Positions 1 to 6,499 of a stretch of 9,682 nt of DNA are shown here, piece after piece. The stretch is from assembly GCA_040882555.1 (NCBI GenBank), contig JBBEBC010000166.1, forward strand, positions 1-9,682, in the 5' to 3' direction. Position 1 is the stretch's first letter. The number at the start of each line of letters is the position of its first letter. The notes below the pieces were generated by a model. The model saw only the letters and a list, made by a program, of their open reading frames with translations. It was not told the DNA's origin and made no database searches. The position numbers were made by a program, and so were the translations under genes. This DNA comes from M30B66 sp040882555. Its GTDB lineage: Bacteria; Bacteroidota; Bacteroidia; M30B66.

Positions 1-194
1 TGCAGCTGTCGAACAGTCTTAGGTTAATGATTCTTACTGGCTTTTGTGGCGGACTGAGCACTTTTTCGACTTTTAGCTATGAAACAGCCACATTATTCAA
101 ACAAGGTGATGCATTTTGGGCAATTCTAAACATTGCAATTTCAGTGATACTGTGCGTGGGTATCCTTTTCATTGCCTATAAAAAGGCTATATAA
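1..194 (+). CDS. crcB: Fluoride ion channel/exporter CrcB (FluC), C-terminal part only
   Basis: This is the 3' end of a gene that begins before the window; the reading frame runs from base 3 to a TAA at 192-194, giving 63 visible codons. The first visible residues hold the family signature GFCGGLSTFSTFSYE, the CrcB/Fluc stretch with the pore-lining phenylalanines and the Thr/Ser residues near the central sodium site. A second hydrophobic helix follows (AILNIAISVILCVGILFIAY), as in the last transmembrane segment of these roughly 125-residue dual-topology dimers. CrcB proteins export fluoride across the inner membrane. The downstream transporter starts 3 nt after the stop, so the two are probably co-transcribed. 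Any fluoride riboswitch would lie upstream of the window and cannot be checked. Identification is strong; completeness of the N-terminus is unknown. Confidence 0.94.
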   Translation, partial: QLSNSLRLMILTGFCGGLSTFSTFSYETATLFKQGDAFWAILNIAISVILCVGILFIAYKKAI

Positions 195-197
195 ACC

Positions 198-2468
198 ATG
201 CTTAAACGTTTTCTCTCTATCACCATGATTGTTCTCCTAGCTATTACAGCTTGGTTGATTTATTCATGTAAAGATTTGGAGTTCGACTATAATTTCGAGC
301 ATTTCTTTCCAGTTGAAAGTGATGATGCCGACTTCTTTTACGATTTCAGAGAGCGCTTTGGCTCTGACAATGAGTTTATTATCATTGCCGTTGAACGGCC
401 TCAAGGAATTTTCAATAAGGATTTCCTAGAAAAGGTCGAATTCTTCTGCGATTCTGCTAAGCATTTCAAGGGAGTTAGATCAGTTACTAGCTTAACAAGT
501 GTCAAATCTCCCATTATCAATTCATTTGGAGTTATTGAGGTTCCCTTAGTGAATTTGAGCAGTGAAGAATCTGTTTCACGCGACTCATCACTTATTATTA
601 ATGACCGAACCTTAGTCGGAAACCTTGTTTCTCCTGATGCGAAAAGCTTAGCCATTTATATACGGCATCTCGATTTAATGGAGAAATCCACATCCGACAG
701 CTTGCTGGCGAATATTGAGACCTTTACTAAAGCGCATTTTACTGAAAATACTCTTGTTACAGGAAAACTCAAATCAGAGCGGGCCTATTTGAATAAAACA
801 CGAGACGAGCTTCTGCTCTTTATGTCGGTGTCGTTCATTTTAGTCACCTTTTTTCTTTGGCTAACCTTTAGAAATTTCTGGGGAGTTATCGTGCCTTTAA
901 CAGTGGTAGTTTTGGCAATTATCTGGACAGTTGGCATCATGGCCGTTACAGGTAAATCAATCGACATCATGATTATCCTCATGCCCTGCATTTTGTTTGT
1001 GGTGGGCATGTCGGATGTAATCCATATCACCAGTCAGTTCTATGAAAAGATTGAGGAAGGTTTTAATAAGATTGATGCCATCAGGCTATCCCTCGAAGAG
1101 GTAGGCTTTGCAACGTTTCTAACATGTATTAGTACTTCAATTGCATTTCTTACCTTAAACACAACGAGTATTCAGCCCATTAGAGATTTCGGAACCTATA
1201 CTGCTATTGGGGTTGTGGTGGCATACATTCTTTCCATTACAGTGCTTCCTTTCATTCTAATGCATGTAAAAAATCCTGATCAGTTTAAGGTTCATGTAGT
1301 CCAGCTGCGCTGGGATAGGTTTCTGAGAAAGCTAATCAAAGCGGTATTTCGCAATCCTATCAAGATTTTGGTGGGTACGTCCATACTTTTATTCTTTGCA
1401 ATTGCAGGCATTGGAATGATTGAAGTCAATAATTCAGTGCTGGACGATCTGGATGAAAATGACCCAATTAAGCAGGAATTTAAATTCTTTGACTCGAACT
1501 ATTCTGGAGTAAGAGGTTTTGAAATGCAGGTGAATGCTGTTGATCAGAAGGGTATTCTGAGTTATGACGCGGCTCTCGAACTATTGATGCTTGAAGATTA
1601 TCTTAAGAGCAATTATGGTGTTGGAGCAATGATTTCGCCACTAGATGTGGTACGAGGCTTTAACAAGGCAACACATGATGGAGATCCGATAAAATTTTCA
1701 GTCCCGGCAAATCGAGAAGAATACAATCAGTTGCTTAACAAACTCAAGCCTTGGTTAAAAAGGAAGGAAATCAGTCAATTGATATCTGCCGATATGACTG
1801 TGGGAAGATTTAGCGGAAGAATTAAGGATAAAGGAAGTAAAGCCGTTGGTAAACGAAATACTTCGTTTGATGAATTTTTAGCCCAGAATAAGCTTAGTCA
1901 CTTAAATTTAAGAATAACCGGCAGCTCCGATTTGATTGACAAAAGCAACACATACCTGACTGACAACATGTTACAGGGCTTAAGTTTAGATATCATTGCT
2001 TTGATGTTTATCATTGGACTTATTTTCAAATCCTGGCGCATGATGCTCGTTTCAATCATTCCCAATGTGATACCATTGGCAATGATAGCGGGCGTGATAG
2101 GTTGGGCAGGGATAGAAATGAAGGTTACTATTTCTATCATTTTCTCTATAGCCTTCGGTATTGCTGTTGATGACACGTTGCACCTGCTAAGTCGACTAAA
2201 AGTTGAGTTAAGTAAGGGAGTTGGATTTTATAAGGCATTAATGGTTACCTACCTTTCAACAGGCAAGGCAATGATATTAACTGCTATGGTTATTTCGGCT
2301 GGATTCTCAACGCTTATGTTGAGTAATTTCAAAAGTACATTTTATGTAGGCCTTTTGATTTCTATGACACTGATTTTTGCACTAATTGCCGAATTAATAC
2401 TGATGCCTGTGCTGTTGATGTGGATATATAACCCTGCAAAAAAGAAGAAAAAGGGCATTATCCAATAA
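198..2468 (+). CDS. RND-superfamily transporter, MMPL/Patched-like (HAE3-type) inner-membrane permease
   Basis: This 756-residue protein has the duplicated RND architecture: TM1 at about 5-23, a periplasmic loop to about 203, a five-helix bundle at about 205-357, TM7 at about 388-409, a second periplasmic loop to about 595, then a second bundle to about 745. The proton-relay motif of TM4 is present twice, as VVGMSD (G270, D273) and GIAVDD (G654, D658/D659), as in MMPL and sterol-sensing-domain transporters. The length fits single-gene MMPL/HAE3 exporters rather than the roughly 1,050-residue AcrB type, and no membrane-fusion or TolC partner is adjacent. Substrate is unknown; relatives move lipids, hopanoids or hydrophobic compounds. 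The C-terminus is a basic tail with five consecutive lysines. Start ATG 198 lies 3 nt after crcB, suggesting an operon. Family assignment is firm; substrate is not inferable. Confidence 0.9.
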   Translation: MLKRFLSITMIVLLAITAWLIYSCKDLEFDYNFEHFFPVESDDADFFYDFRERFGSDNEFIIIAVERPQGIFNKDFLEKVEFFCDSAKHFKGVRSVTSLTSVKSPIINSFGVIEVPLVNLSSEESVSRDSSLIINDRTLVGNLVSPDAKSLAIYIRHLDLMEKSTSDSLLANIETFTKAHFTENTLVTGKLKSERAYLNKTRDELLLFMSVSFILVTFFLWLTFRNFWGVIVPLTVVVLAIIWTVGIMAVTGKSIDIMIILMPCILFVVGMSDVIHITSQFYEKIEEGFNKIDAIRLSLEEVGFATFLTCISTSIAFLTLNTTSIQPIRDFGTYTAIGVVVAYILSITVLPFILMHVKNPDQFKVHVVQLRWDRFLRKLIKAVFRNPIKILVGTSILLFFAIAGIGMIEVNNSVLDDLDENDPIKQEFKFFDSNYSGVRGFEMQVNAVDQKGILSYDAALELLMLEDYLKSNYGVGAMISPLDVVRGFNKATHDGDPIKFSVPANREEYNQLLNKLKPWLKRKEISQLISADMTVGRFSGRIKDKGSKAVGKRNTSFDEFLAQNKLSHLNLRITGSSDLIDKSNTYLTDNMLQGLSLDIIALMFIIGLIFKSWRMMLVSIIPNVIPLAMIAGVIGWAGIEMKVTISIIFSIAFGIAVDDTLHLLSRLKVELSKGVGFYKALMVTYLSTGKAMILTAMVISAGFSTLMLSNFKSTFYVGLLISMTLIFALIAELILMPVLLMWIYNPAKKKKKGIIQ

Positions 2469-2551
2469 AATTTCCAAGTTCTACTTCCTTGATAATGAAA
2501 CTCAAAGAAGTATTGGTTGAATAATTTTTATCACAATTTGCATGTAATGTC
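2469..2551. other. Intergenic spacer between the RND transporter and the envelope cluster
   Basis: This AT-rich spacer separates two transcription units. I see only a weak imperfect hairpin (an ACTTC/GAAGT stem with a long loop, around 2479-2513) and no adjacent T-tract, so no intrinsic terminator can be called. It leads directly into the promoter at 2552. Confidence 0.5.
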
Positions 2552-2580
2552 TTGCAATAATGGCAAAGCGTTTATATTTG
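2552..2580 (+). promoter_or_regulatory. Bacteroidota-type promoter (-33 TTG, -7 TAnnTTTG) of the envelope cluster
   Basis: TTG at 2552-2554 and TATATTTG at 2573-2580 are separated by 18 nt, matching the Bacteroidota housekeeping consensus TTG-N17-23-TAnnTTTG. Transcription would begin around 2586-2590. That places the start site downstream of the ATG at 2560 and about 15-20 nt before the ATG at 2605, so it decides the start of the next gene. Confidence 0.8.
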
Positions 2581-2604
2581 CCAAAGAACAAAAAGCTAAA
2601 CGTT

Positions 2605-3048
2605 ATGAGAAAAGTCTTATTTTCAACTATTCTAGCATTCGCCTTTTCTTTAGGCTATGCCGGCAATGCTGAGCTCTTCCTGTTAGATGAGCAAGAAATT
2701 AATGCAGAATTTGCTCAATTAAATGAGCTTGAAGCGTTTGTTGAAGCCAATGAAGGCATCACAGCTTCAGAAATCAATGCAGAGAATCCATTAGTATCAA
2801 ATCTTGCTACTTCAAATGATGTTCTTGATGCATTGGCTTCTTTTGGCGGTGAGCCACCACTAGGAATTCCTTCATTCCTTTGGGGTTTTTGCTTTAACAT
2901 AGCAGGTGTTGCCCTTGTTTATTTTGTTGCTGATGATCGCGATGAAACTAAGAAAGCATGGGTTGGTTGCGGTGTTTCTGCAGCACTTTACATTGTTTGG
3001 GTTGTTGTTTATGTTTTAATTATAGGAAATTCCTTCCTGTTCTTTTAG
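2605..3048 (+). CDS. Small secreted or membrane-anchored protein with two C-terminal helices, function unknown
   Basis: I chose the ATG at 2605 (147 residues). The longer frame from 2560 begins upstream of the promoter's -7 box, and only the shorter form starts with a normal signal peptide (MRKVLFSTILAFAFSLGYAG, cleavage near residue 20-22). The mature part opens with an acidic, Asn/Ala/Glu-rich segment of about 60 residues. A conserved-looking block follows, PPLGIPSFLWG at 84-94, then two hydrophobic helices at about 90-109 and 119-140 joined by a charged turn (ADDRDETKKAW). I recall similar small proteins with a GIPSF-WG block in Bacteroidota, but I know no function for them. An AAAAAG stretch before the start may act as a weak ribosome site. 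The next gene begins 13 nt after the stop, so this is likely the first gene of the cluster's transcript. Confidence 0.75.
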   Translation: MRKVLFSTILAFAFSLGYAGNAELFLLDEQEINAEFAQLNELEAFVEANEGITASEINAENPLVSNLATSNDVLDALASFGGEPPLGIPSFLWGFCFNIAGVALVYFVADDRDETKKAWVGCGVSAALYIVWVVVYVLIIGNSFLFF

Positions 3049-3061
3049 ACAATTCAAAACG

Positions 3062-3769
3062 ATGACGAATTGCAGGCTTCACTTAGTCTGTCTTTCTTTC
3101 CTAATTGCATTTATTACAGTGTTGCCCAATTCTTTAATTGGGCAACACTATTTTAGGATGAAGGCTGATTTCTCCATTAAAGAGAAGTTCAATGACGGAA
3201 AGATGGCACTTACCATGGGCACGGTTTACTACGACCGCACTCACAAGAAATTGGTATATGATGTCAAATTTCCAGAAAAAGAGCAGTGGGTAATCATGGA
3301 TACCGTCTTTTATAAGATAAGAGACAAAAAGCTTATCCAAAAGCAATACATACCACTTCTTCCCTCATCAACCATATTTGAATCTGCCCTAGCAAACAAT
3401 CTCGATAATTTTGGACTAGAGAATTCGTTCTATTCTCTAAAAAGAGTTGAGAAAGATGCTGACCTTGTTATTAGTACCTGGCTTCCTGAAAAGCGCCTTG
3501 AAAAAGTAATGGGCAAGATAATTATCTCTAGAAAAAACAATCAGCTCTTTGGCATTGCCTTTTATACCCCTGAAGGTGAACTCGTTAAAAAGCAACTGTT
3601 TAATGGATATCTAAAATCTCAAGGAATTGCATTTCCTGCTGAAATTACAGATTTGATGTATAAGCTTGCAGGAAAAGAAACCAAAATCACCTCCTTCAAA
3701 AATTTGGTGGTGAATGAAATGAAAAATGATGCGATGTATAATCTTGTTGTTCCTGCTATGGGGCAATAG
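3062..3769 (+). CDS. Secreted LolA-like outer-membrane lipoprotein carrier-fold protein
   Basis: This 235-residue protein has an N-terminal signal peptide (hydrophobic core VCLSFLIAFITVL at about 9-21, cleavage probably after GQ near 28). The rest is rich in alternating beta strands with the pattern of the LolA/LolB half-barrel: a G-x-VYYD strand at 53-58, LVYDVKFPEKEQWVIMD at 64-80, and a second half with GKIIISRKNNQLFGIAFY at 151-168. Bacteroidota encode several such LolA-like proteins, and some may handle lipoproteins or lipids in the periplasm. This is a fold-level judgement, not a recognised ortholog. It has no mature N-terminal cysteine, so it is probably soluble. The 3' end overlaps yidD by 44 nt. 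A 13-bp perfect hairpin lies within its codons 19-30. A shorter start at ATG 3158 is possible but would lose the signal peptide. Confidence 0.75.
   Translation: MTNCRLHLVCLSFLIAFITVLPNSLIGQHYFRMKADFSIKEKFNDGKMALTMGTVYYDRTHKKLVYDVKFPEKEQWVIMDTVFYKIRDKKLIQKQYIPLLPSSTIFESALANNLDNFGLENSFYSLKRVEKDADLVISTWLPEKRLEKVMGKIIISRKNNQLFGIAFYTPEGELVKKQLFNGYLKSQGIAFPAEITDLMYKLAGKETKITSFKNLVVNEMKNDAMYNLVVPAMGQ
3118..3149 (+). promoter_or_regulatory. Perfect 13-bp stem, 6-nt loop hairpin inside the signal-peptide coding region; possible attenuator
   Basis: The arms AGTGTTGCCCAAT (3118-3130) and ATTGGGCAACACT (3137-3149) are exact reverse complements around the loop TCTTTA. The hairpin lies 70 nt after the stop of the small upstream gene, within codons 19-30 of the LolA-like gene. 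It is followed by ATTTTAGG, a poor T-run, so full intrinsic termination is uncertain. Partial termination, 3'-end protection of the upstream small mRNA, or control of translation are all possible. Confidence 0.55.
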
Positions 3770-4106
3770 TCTTATTTCCCAAAACTTCCATATTCAAGAA
3801 ATTCAATCGACTTTTCACGAGCCTCACGAGCATGTGAAATACTCTATTGCAGGAAATAATACCAACGAAATTCAATACCTCTTTTCGGGGCTGTTTTTGT
3901 TCTACAAATTCGCGGTGTCATCTCAAGATAATAATAGTTGCACCTTCTACCCTTCTTGCTCAGAATATGGAATACTTGCTGTTAAAAAGAAAGGCGCTCT
4001 TATTGGAATGCTCGCAACACTCGACCGCCTGCAGCGATGCAATGGCTTAAGTCCTGATAAATACGAGATAGATATTGATAAACAAGCTCTGATTGACTTT
4101 CCTTAA
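3726..4106 (+). CDS. yidD: YidD-family membrane protein insertion efficiency factor with its own signal peptide
   Basis: The YidD signature is clear: an FYKFAVSS helix at 59-66, then C72-TFYPSC78-SEY, AVKKKGALIG (85-94) and LDRLQRC105-N, with all three family cysteines kept. Typical YidD is 70-100 residues, cytoplasmic, and bound to the inner membrane; it assists YidC insertion and is encoded beside rnpA and yidC. This 126-residue version instead begins with an apparent signal peptide (MMRCIILLFLLWGNSLISQ, cleavage near 19) plus about 30 extra residues, and it lies among envelope genes. The usual C-terminal GG-x-DPVP segment is replaced by DKYEIDIDKQ. The start is at 3726 or the adjacent ATG 3729, overlapping the LolA-like gene, which suggests translational coupling. 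The stop TAA overlaps the next ATG by 1 nt. Family membership is firm; the YidC-related role is doubtful if the protein is exported. Confidence 0.88.
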   Translation: MMRCIILLFLLWGNSLISQNFHIQEIQSTFHEPHEHVKYSIAGNNTNEIQYLFSGLFLFYKFAVSSQDNNSCTFYPSCSEYGILAVKKKGALIGMLATLDRLQRCNGLSPDKYEIDIDKQALIDFP

Positions 4107-4924
4107 TGCGGCTATTCCTTTCCATTATCTTGTTTTTAATAACATGCGTTCAAAGTCAGGCACAAAGCCTGTATGACGAAAAAAGTAGCGGCGAATTTGC
4201 AAACTATCTCTATCGCTCTAGTCAATATGATCTTGCCGCTATTGAATTCGAACGTTTATTATTCCTCAACCCAAATAATGACAGCTTAAGAGTGAAACTC
4301 ATTTCTTGTTATAGTCTCAACAAGGAATTTACCAAGGCAATAGAGCGGATAAAACTATTTCCTATTCAAACTTCTGAGCTAAGTAATCCTCTAGCAGAAT
4401 TATATAGCTACAATCTTATTTCAGCTGGTGGAATGCAGCCGGCAAGAGCCTATCTAGATATACATTATACACTTCCCGCGGAGTGGAAAACATACTATAA
4501 GGCATACAGCTACCTTCTGGAAAACGAATTTAAGCAAGCTGCAAAAATTGCGAACGACCACCCAGAGCATTTAACTCCAAAAGTGCTTTCTCTCATTGAG
4601 GAAAGTCAACACTTAAAGCATAGAAGCGCTGGGCTTGCAACAGCTATGTCGGCCATTGTGCCTGGCTCAGGTAAATTCTATACAGGCGACTGGAAAGATG
4701 CTATCATTGGACTAGTATCTGTTGGCGTTACTGGCTACCAAGCTTACAGAGGGTTTAACAGAAATGGGCCAACTAGCACCTACGGTTGGATTTATGCTTC
4801 ACTTTCAGCCGGTTTCTATCTAGGAAATATCTACGGATCGTATTCTTCTGCCAAAAGATTCAACAAACGACAAACTGATAAAATTGCAAAGAGCATACAA
4901 CAGTCTTTTATTCTTAATCCTTAG
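4106..4924 (+). CDS. TPR protein with C-terminal TM2/DUF5683-like membrane hairpin, paralog 1
   Basis: This 272-residue protein begins with a signal peptide (MRLFLSIILFLITCVQSQAQ, cleavage near 18-20). A tetratricopeptide-type helical region follows; its best repeat is at about 28-61 (SSQYDLAAIEFERLLFLNPNN), with further degenerate repeats to about 150. The last 90 residues carry SAIVPGSGKFYTGDWKDAI (182-200), then hydrophobic segments at about 199-213 and 227-245. The PG-x-G-x-FY-x-GD pattern resembles the TM2/DUF5683 domains common in Bacteroidota, whose function is unknown. Its start codon shares one base with the yidD stop, and its end overlaps the next gene by 41 nt. The next gene has the same architecture and looks like a diverged duplicate. 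I infer an envelope scaffold or adaptor role from the TPR, with no known substrate. Confidence 0.8.
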   Translation: MRLFLSIILFLITCVQSQAQSLYDEKSSGEFANYLYRSSQYDLAAIEFERLLFLNPNNDSLRVKLISCYSLNKEFTKAIERIKLFPIQTSELSNPLAELYSYNLISAGGMQPARAYLDIHYTLPAEWKTYYKAYSYLLENEFKQAAKIANDHPEHLTPKVLSLIEESQHLKHRSAGLATAMSAIVPGSGKFYTGDWKDAIIGLVSVGVTGYQAYRGFNRNGPTSTYGWIYASLSAGFYLGNIYGSYSSAKRFNKRQTDKIAKSIQQSFILNP

Positions 4925-5726
4925 TCTGTTTGTCAATATTTCTGCTGCGCAGGATGTAGAACAAACCTTTGAACTAGGCAAAGAGCAAATGCAAATGAGG
5001 CATTACGATGCTGCTGCGCTTGCTTTTGAGAGAGTACTGTATTTTGGTCAAGGTCAATATCAAACCACTTGTCTTGGCTTTCTGGGCGATATGAGTATGG
5101 CCAAAGATGATGCAGATAGAGCAGTAGACTACTACGGAAGAGCTTCACTTGCAAGTCCTGATATTGAATCTGCCTCTTGGTTTAGCTTAAGAAAATGTTC
5201 AGGTTTATTAAAACAAGGAGAATCAAAACTTGCATTGATTGATCTTCTGGGCTTGCCGAATCAACTTCCTGATACCCTTTTAAAGTACAAGAGTTTTTTA
5301 TTGGGAATCACCTGGTTCAATGAGTTAAATTTTGAAGAAAGCCGGATCAATTTTAAACAAGCACTTAAAGAAAGCGATATAGCCCAAAAGAATGCAATAG
5401 ATAGTCTGTTTTATGCACTTTCCAAAATTAAGCATCCCAACCCTAAGACGGCAAGAACACTTAGTATAATTTTTCCTGGTGCTGGTCAATTTTACTCAGG
5501 CGATATCAAAAACGGAATCAATTCATTTCTTCTAACTGGGGCTTTCCTGGCTATTGGTATTTCAACCGCATTTAGATATACATTATTTGACGCATTCGGA
5601 TCAGTACTTCCTTGGTTTCAAAGGTATTACATGGGAGGTTATAACCGCGCAGAACGTATAGCAGCAGAAAGGCTTAAGCAAAAACAGAATGTCATTTTTT
5701 TGGAAGTAATTGAGCAATTTCGTTAA
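4884..5726 (+). CDS. TPR protein with C-terminal TM2/DUF5683-like membrane hairpin, paralog 2 (TTG start)
   Basis: I chose the TTG at 4884 because the codons right after it encode a signal peptide (SLLFLILSLFVNISAAQ, cleavage near 22). No in-frame ATG occurs before residue 36, and no better start was found in the roughly 50 nt upstream. The 280-residue product has a TPR-like repeat at about 27-56 (MRHYDAAALAFERVLYF) that aligns with the same repeat of the preceding gene, more helical repeats to about 180, then LSIIFPGAGQFYSGDIKNGI (193-212) and a hydrophobic segment at about 213-229. The C-terminus ends in a basic amphipathic stretch (RAERIAAERLKQKQ). It overlaps its paralog by 41 nt, so translation is probably coupled. 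Its stop overlaps the convergent sirtuin gene. It is the last gene of the cluster, and its function is unknown. Confidence 0.78.
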   Translation: MQRAYNSLLFLILSLFVNISAAQDVEQTFELGKEQMQMRHYDAAALAFERVLYFGQGQYQTTCLGFLGDMSMAKDDADRAVDYYGRASLASPDIESASWFSLRKCSGLLKQGESKLALIDLLGLPNQLPDTLLKYKSFLLGITWFNELNFEESRINFKQALKESDIAQKNAIDSLFYALSKIKHPNPKTARTLSIIFPGAGQFYSGDIKNGINSFLLTGAFLAIGISTAFRYTLFDAFGSVLPWFQRYYMGGYNRAERIAAERLKQKQNVIFLEVIEQFR

Positions 5727-6439
5727 GAAATCGCAGGCTTTTCTTCAGCAAATTCTGCAATTAATTGTTTTACTAACTGAGGCACTCCTTCTCCTGCAGT
5801 AGTTTTAATATGTTCTAGATTATACATACTAGCACCTTGGTTTTCGGCAGGATCAACCAAAAACTTCCGACTTTCATAAGCTGCATGATATAACAAGCCC
5901 GCTGCCGGGTATACATTCAAAGAGGAACCAACAACAATAATGATGTCGGCCTCAGCAACATCTGTCATGGCTGGCACAATCATAGGTACCTCTTCGCCAA
6001 ACCAAACAATATGTGGCCTGAGTTGAAAACCTTTTTCACATACATCACCCAATACAATCTCATCTTTTTCGAGCGTATATGCCAAAGCAGGATATCGCTC
6101 ACTGCGCACCTTTAATAATTCACCATGCAAATGGATAATATTTTTCGAACCAGCTCTTTCATGCAGATCATCCACATTTTGAGTTATGATTTTCACAGGG
6201 AAGTATTTTTCTAGTTCAACCAAAGCAAAATGAGCTGCATTTGGCTTAACCGTTTTAAGTTGCTTCCGCCTTTCATTGTAAAACCGAAGAACTAATTCAG
6301 GATTTCTTTGCCATGCTTCTGGAGTTGCCACATCCATAATAGAATGTTCTTCCCATAAACCGCCACTATCTCTGAAAGTCTTTAGTCCACTTTCAGCGCT
6401 AATTCCGGCTCCGCTTAATATTACAATTTTTGGCTTCAT
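5723..6439 (-). CDS. cobB: NAD+-dependent protein deacylase, Sir2 class III (SIRT5/CobB-like)
   Basis: This 238-residue sirtuin removes acyl groups from lysines using NAD+. Visible motifs are GAGISAESG (10-18), TFRD (21-24), TQNVD (86-90) for NAD+ binding, the catalytic histidine H105 in HLHGE, RPHIVWFGE (141-149) and GSS (171-173). Y54 and R57 (YNERR) match the class III tyrosine-arginine pair that reads acidic acyl groups, so desuccinylase/demalonylase activity is expected besides deacetylation. The zinc-ribbon region between H105 and R141 has a single cysteine (C134) instead of the usual four, so structural zinc is probably absent. The gene is monocistronic, reads from its own minus-strand promoter, and converges on the TPR genes with a shared TTAA at the stops. 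The family call is very strong; the symbol follows the general bacterial name. Confidence 0.93.
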   Translation of the reverse strand: MKPKIVILSGAGISAESGLKTFRDSGGLWEEHSIMDVATPEAWQRNPELVLRFYNERRKQLKTVKPNAAHFALVELEKYFPVKIITQNVDDLHERAGSKNIIHLHGELLKVRSERYPALAYTLEKDEIVLGDVCEKGFQLRPHIVWFGEEVPMIVPAMTDVAEADIIIVVGSSLNVYPAAGLLYHAAYESRKFLVDPAENQGASMYNLEHIKTTAGEGVPQLVKQLIAEFAEEKPAIS

Positions 6440-6457
6440 CTAATTTTCAAACAACCT

Positions 6458-6490
6458 CAAACCTACAAAATTTTACTTTCTATTGCTCAA
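6458..6490 (-). promoter_or_regulatory. Bacteroidota-type promoter of the sirtuin gene
   Basis: Read on the minus strand, TTG (complement of 6488-6490) and TAGGTTTG (complement of 6458-6465) are separated by 22 nt, fitting TTG-N17-23-TAnnTTTG. The start of transcription would lie near 6450, leaving only about 10 nt of leader before the ATG at 6439. The mRNA is therefore nearly leaderless. Confidence 0.65.
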
Positions 6491-6499
6491 ACTCGTTTT

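Noticed and set aside
785..1030. 81-codon minus-strand frame rich in Met/Thr
   Set aside because: It mirrors the hydrophobic transmembrane codons of the RND transporter; composition and position mark it as a shadow frame.
2479..2513. Possible terminator hairpin after the RND transporter
   Set aside because: The stem is only five exact base pairs plus a mismatch, the loop is long, and no T-run follows directly, so it does not meet the usual standard.
3158..3769. Alternative start of the LolA-like gene at ATG 3158, which would leave the hairpin as a leader element
   Set aside because: The start at 3062 supplies a good signal peptide, expected for this fold, and the frame is open throughout; the shorter form would leave a cytoplasmic protein.
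5758..5767. 10-bp palindrome CAATTAATTG near the convergent stops
   Set aside because: It is purely AT-rich at its centre, too short to form a stable hairpin, and encodes ordinary sirtuin residues; probably chance.
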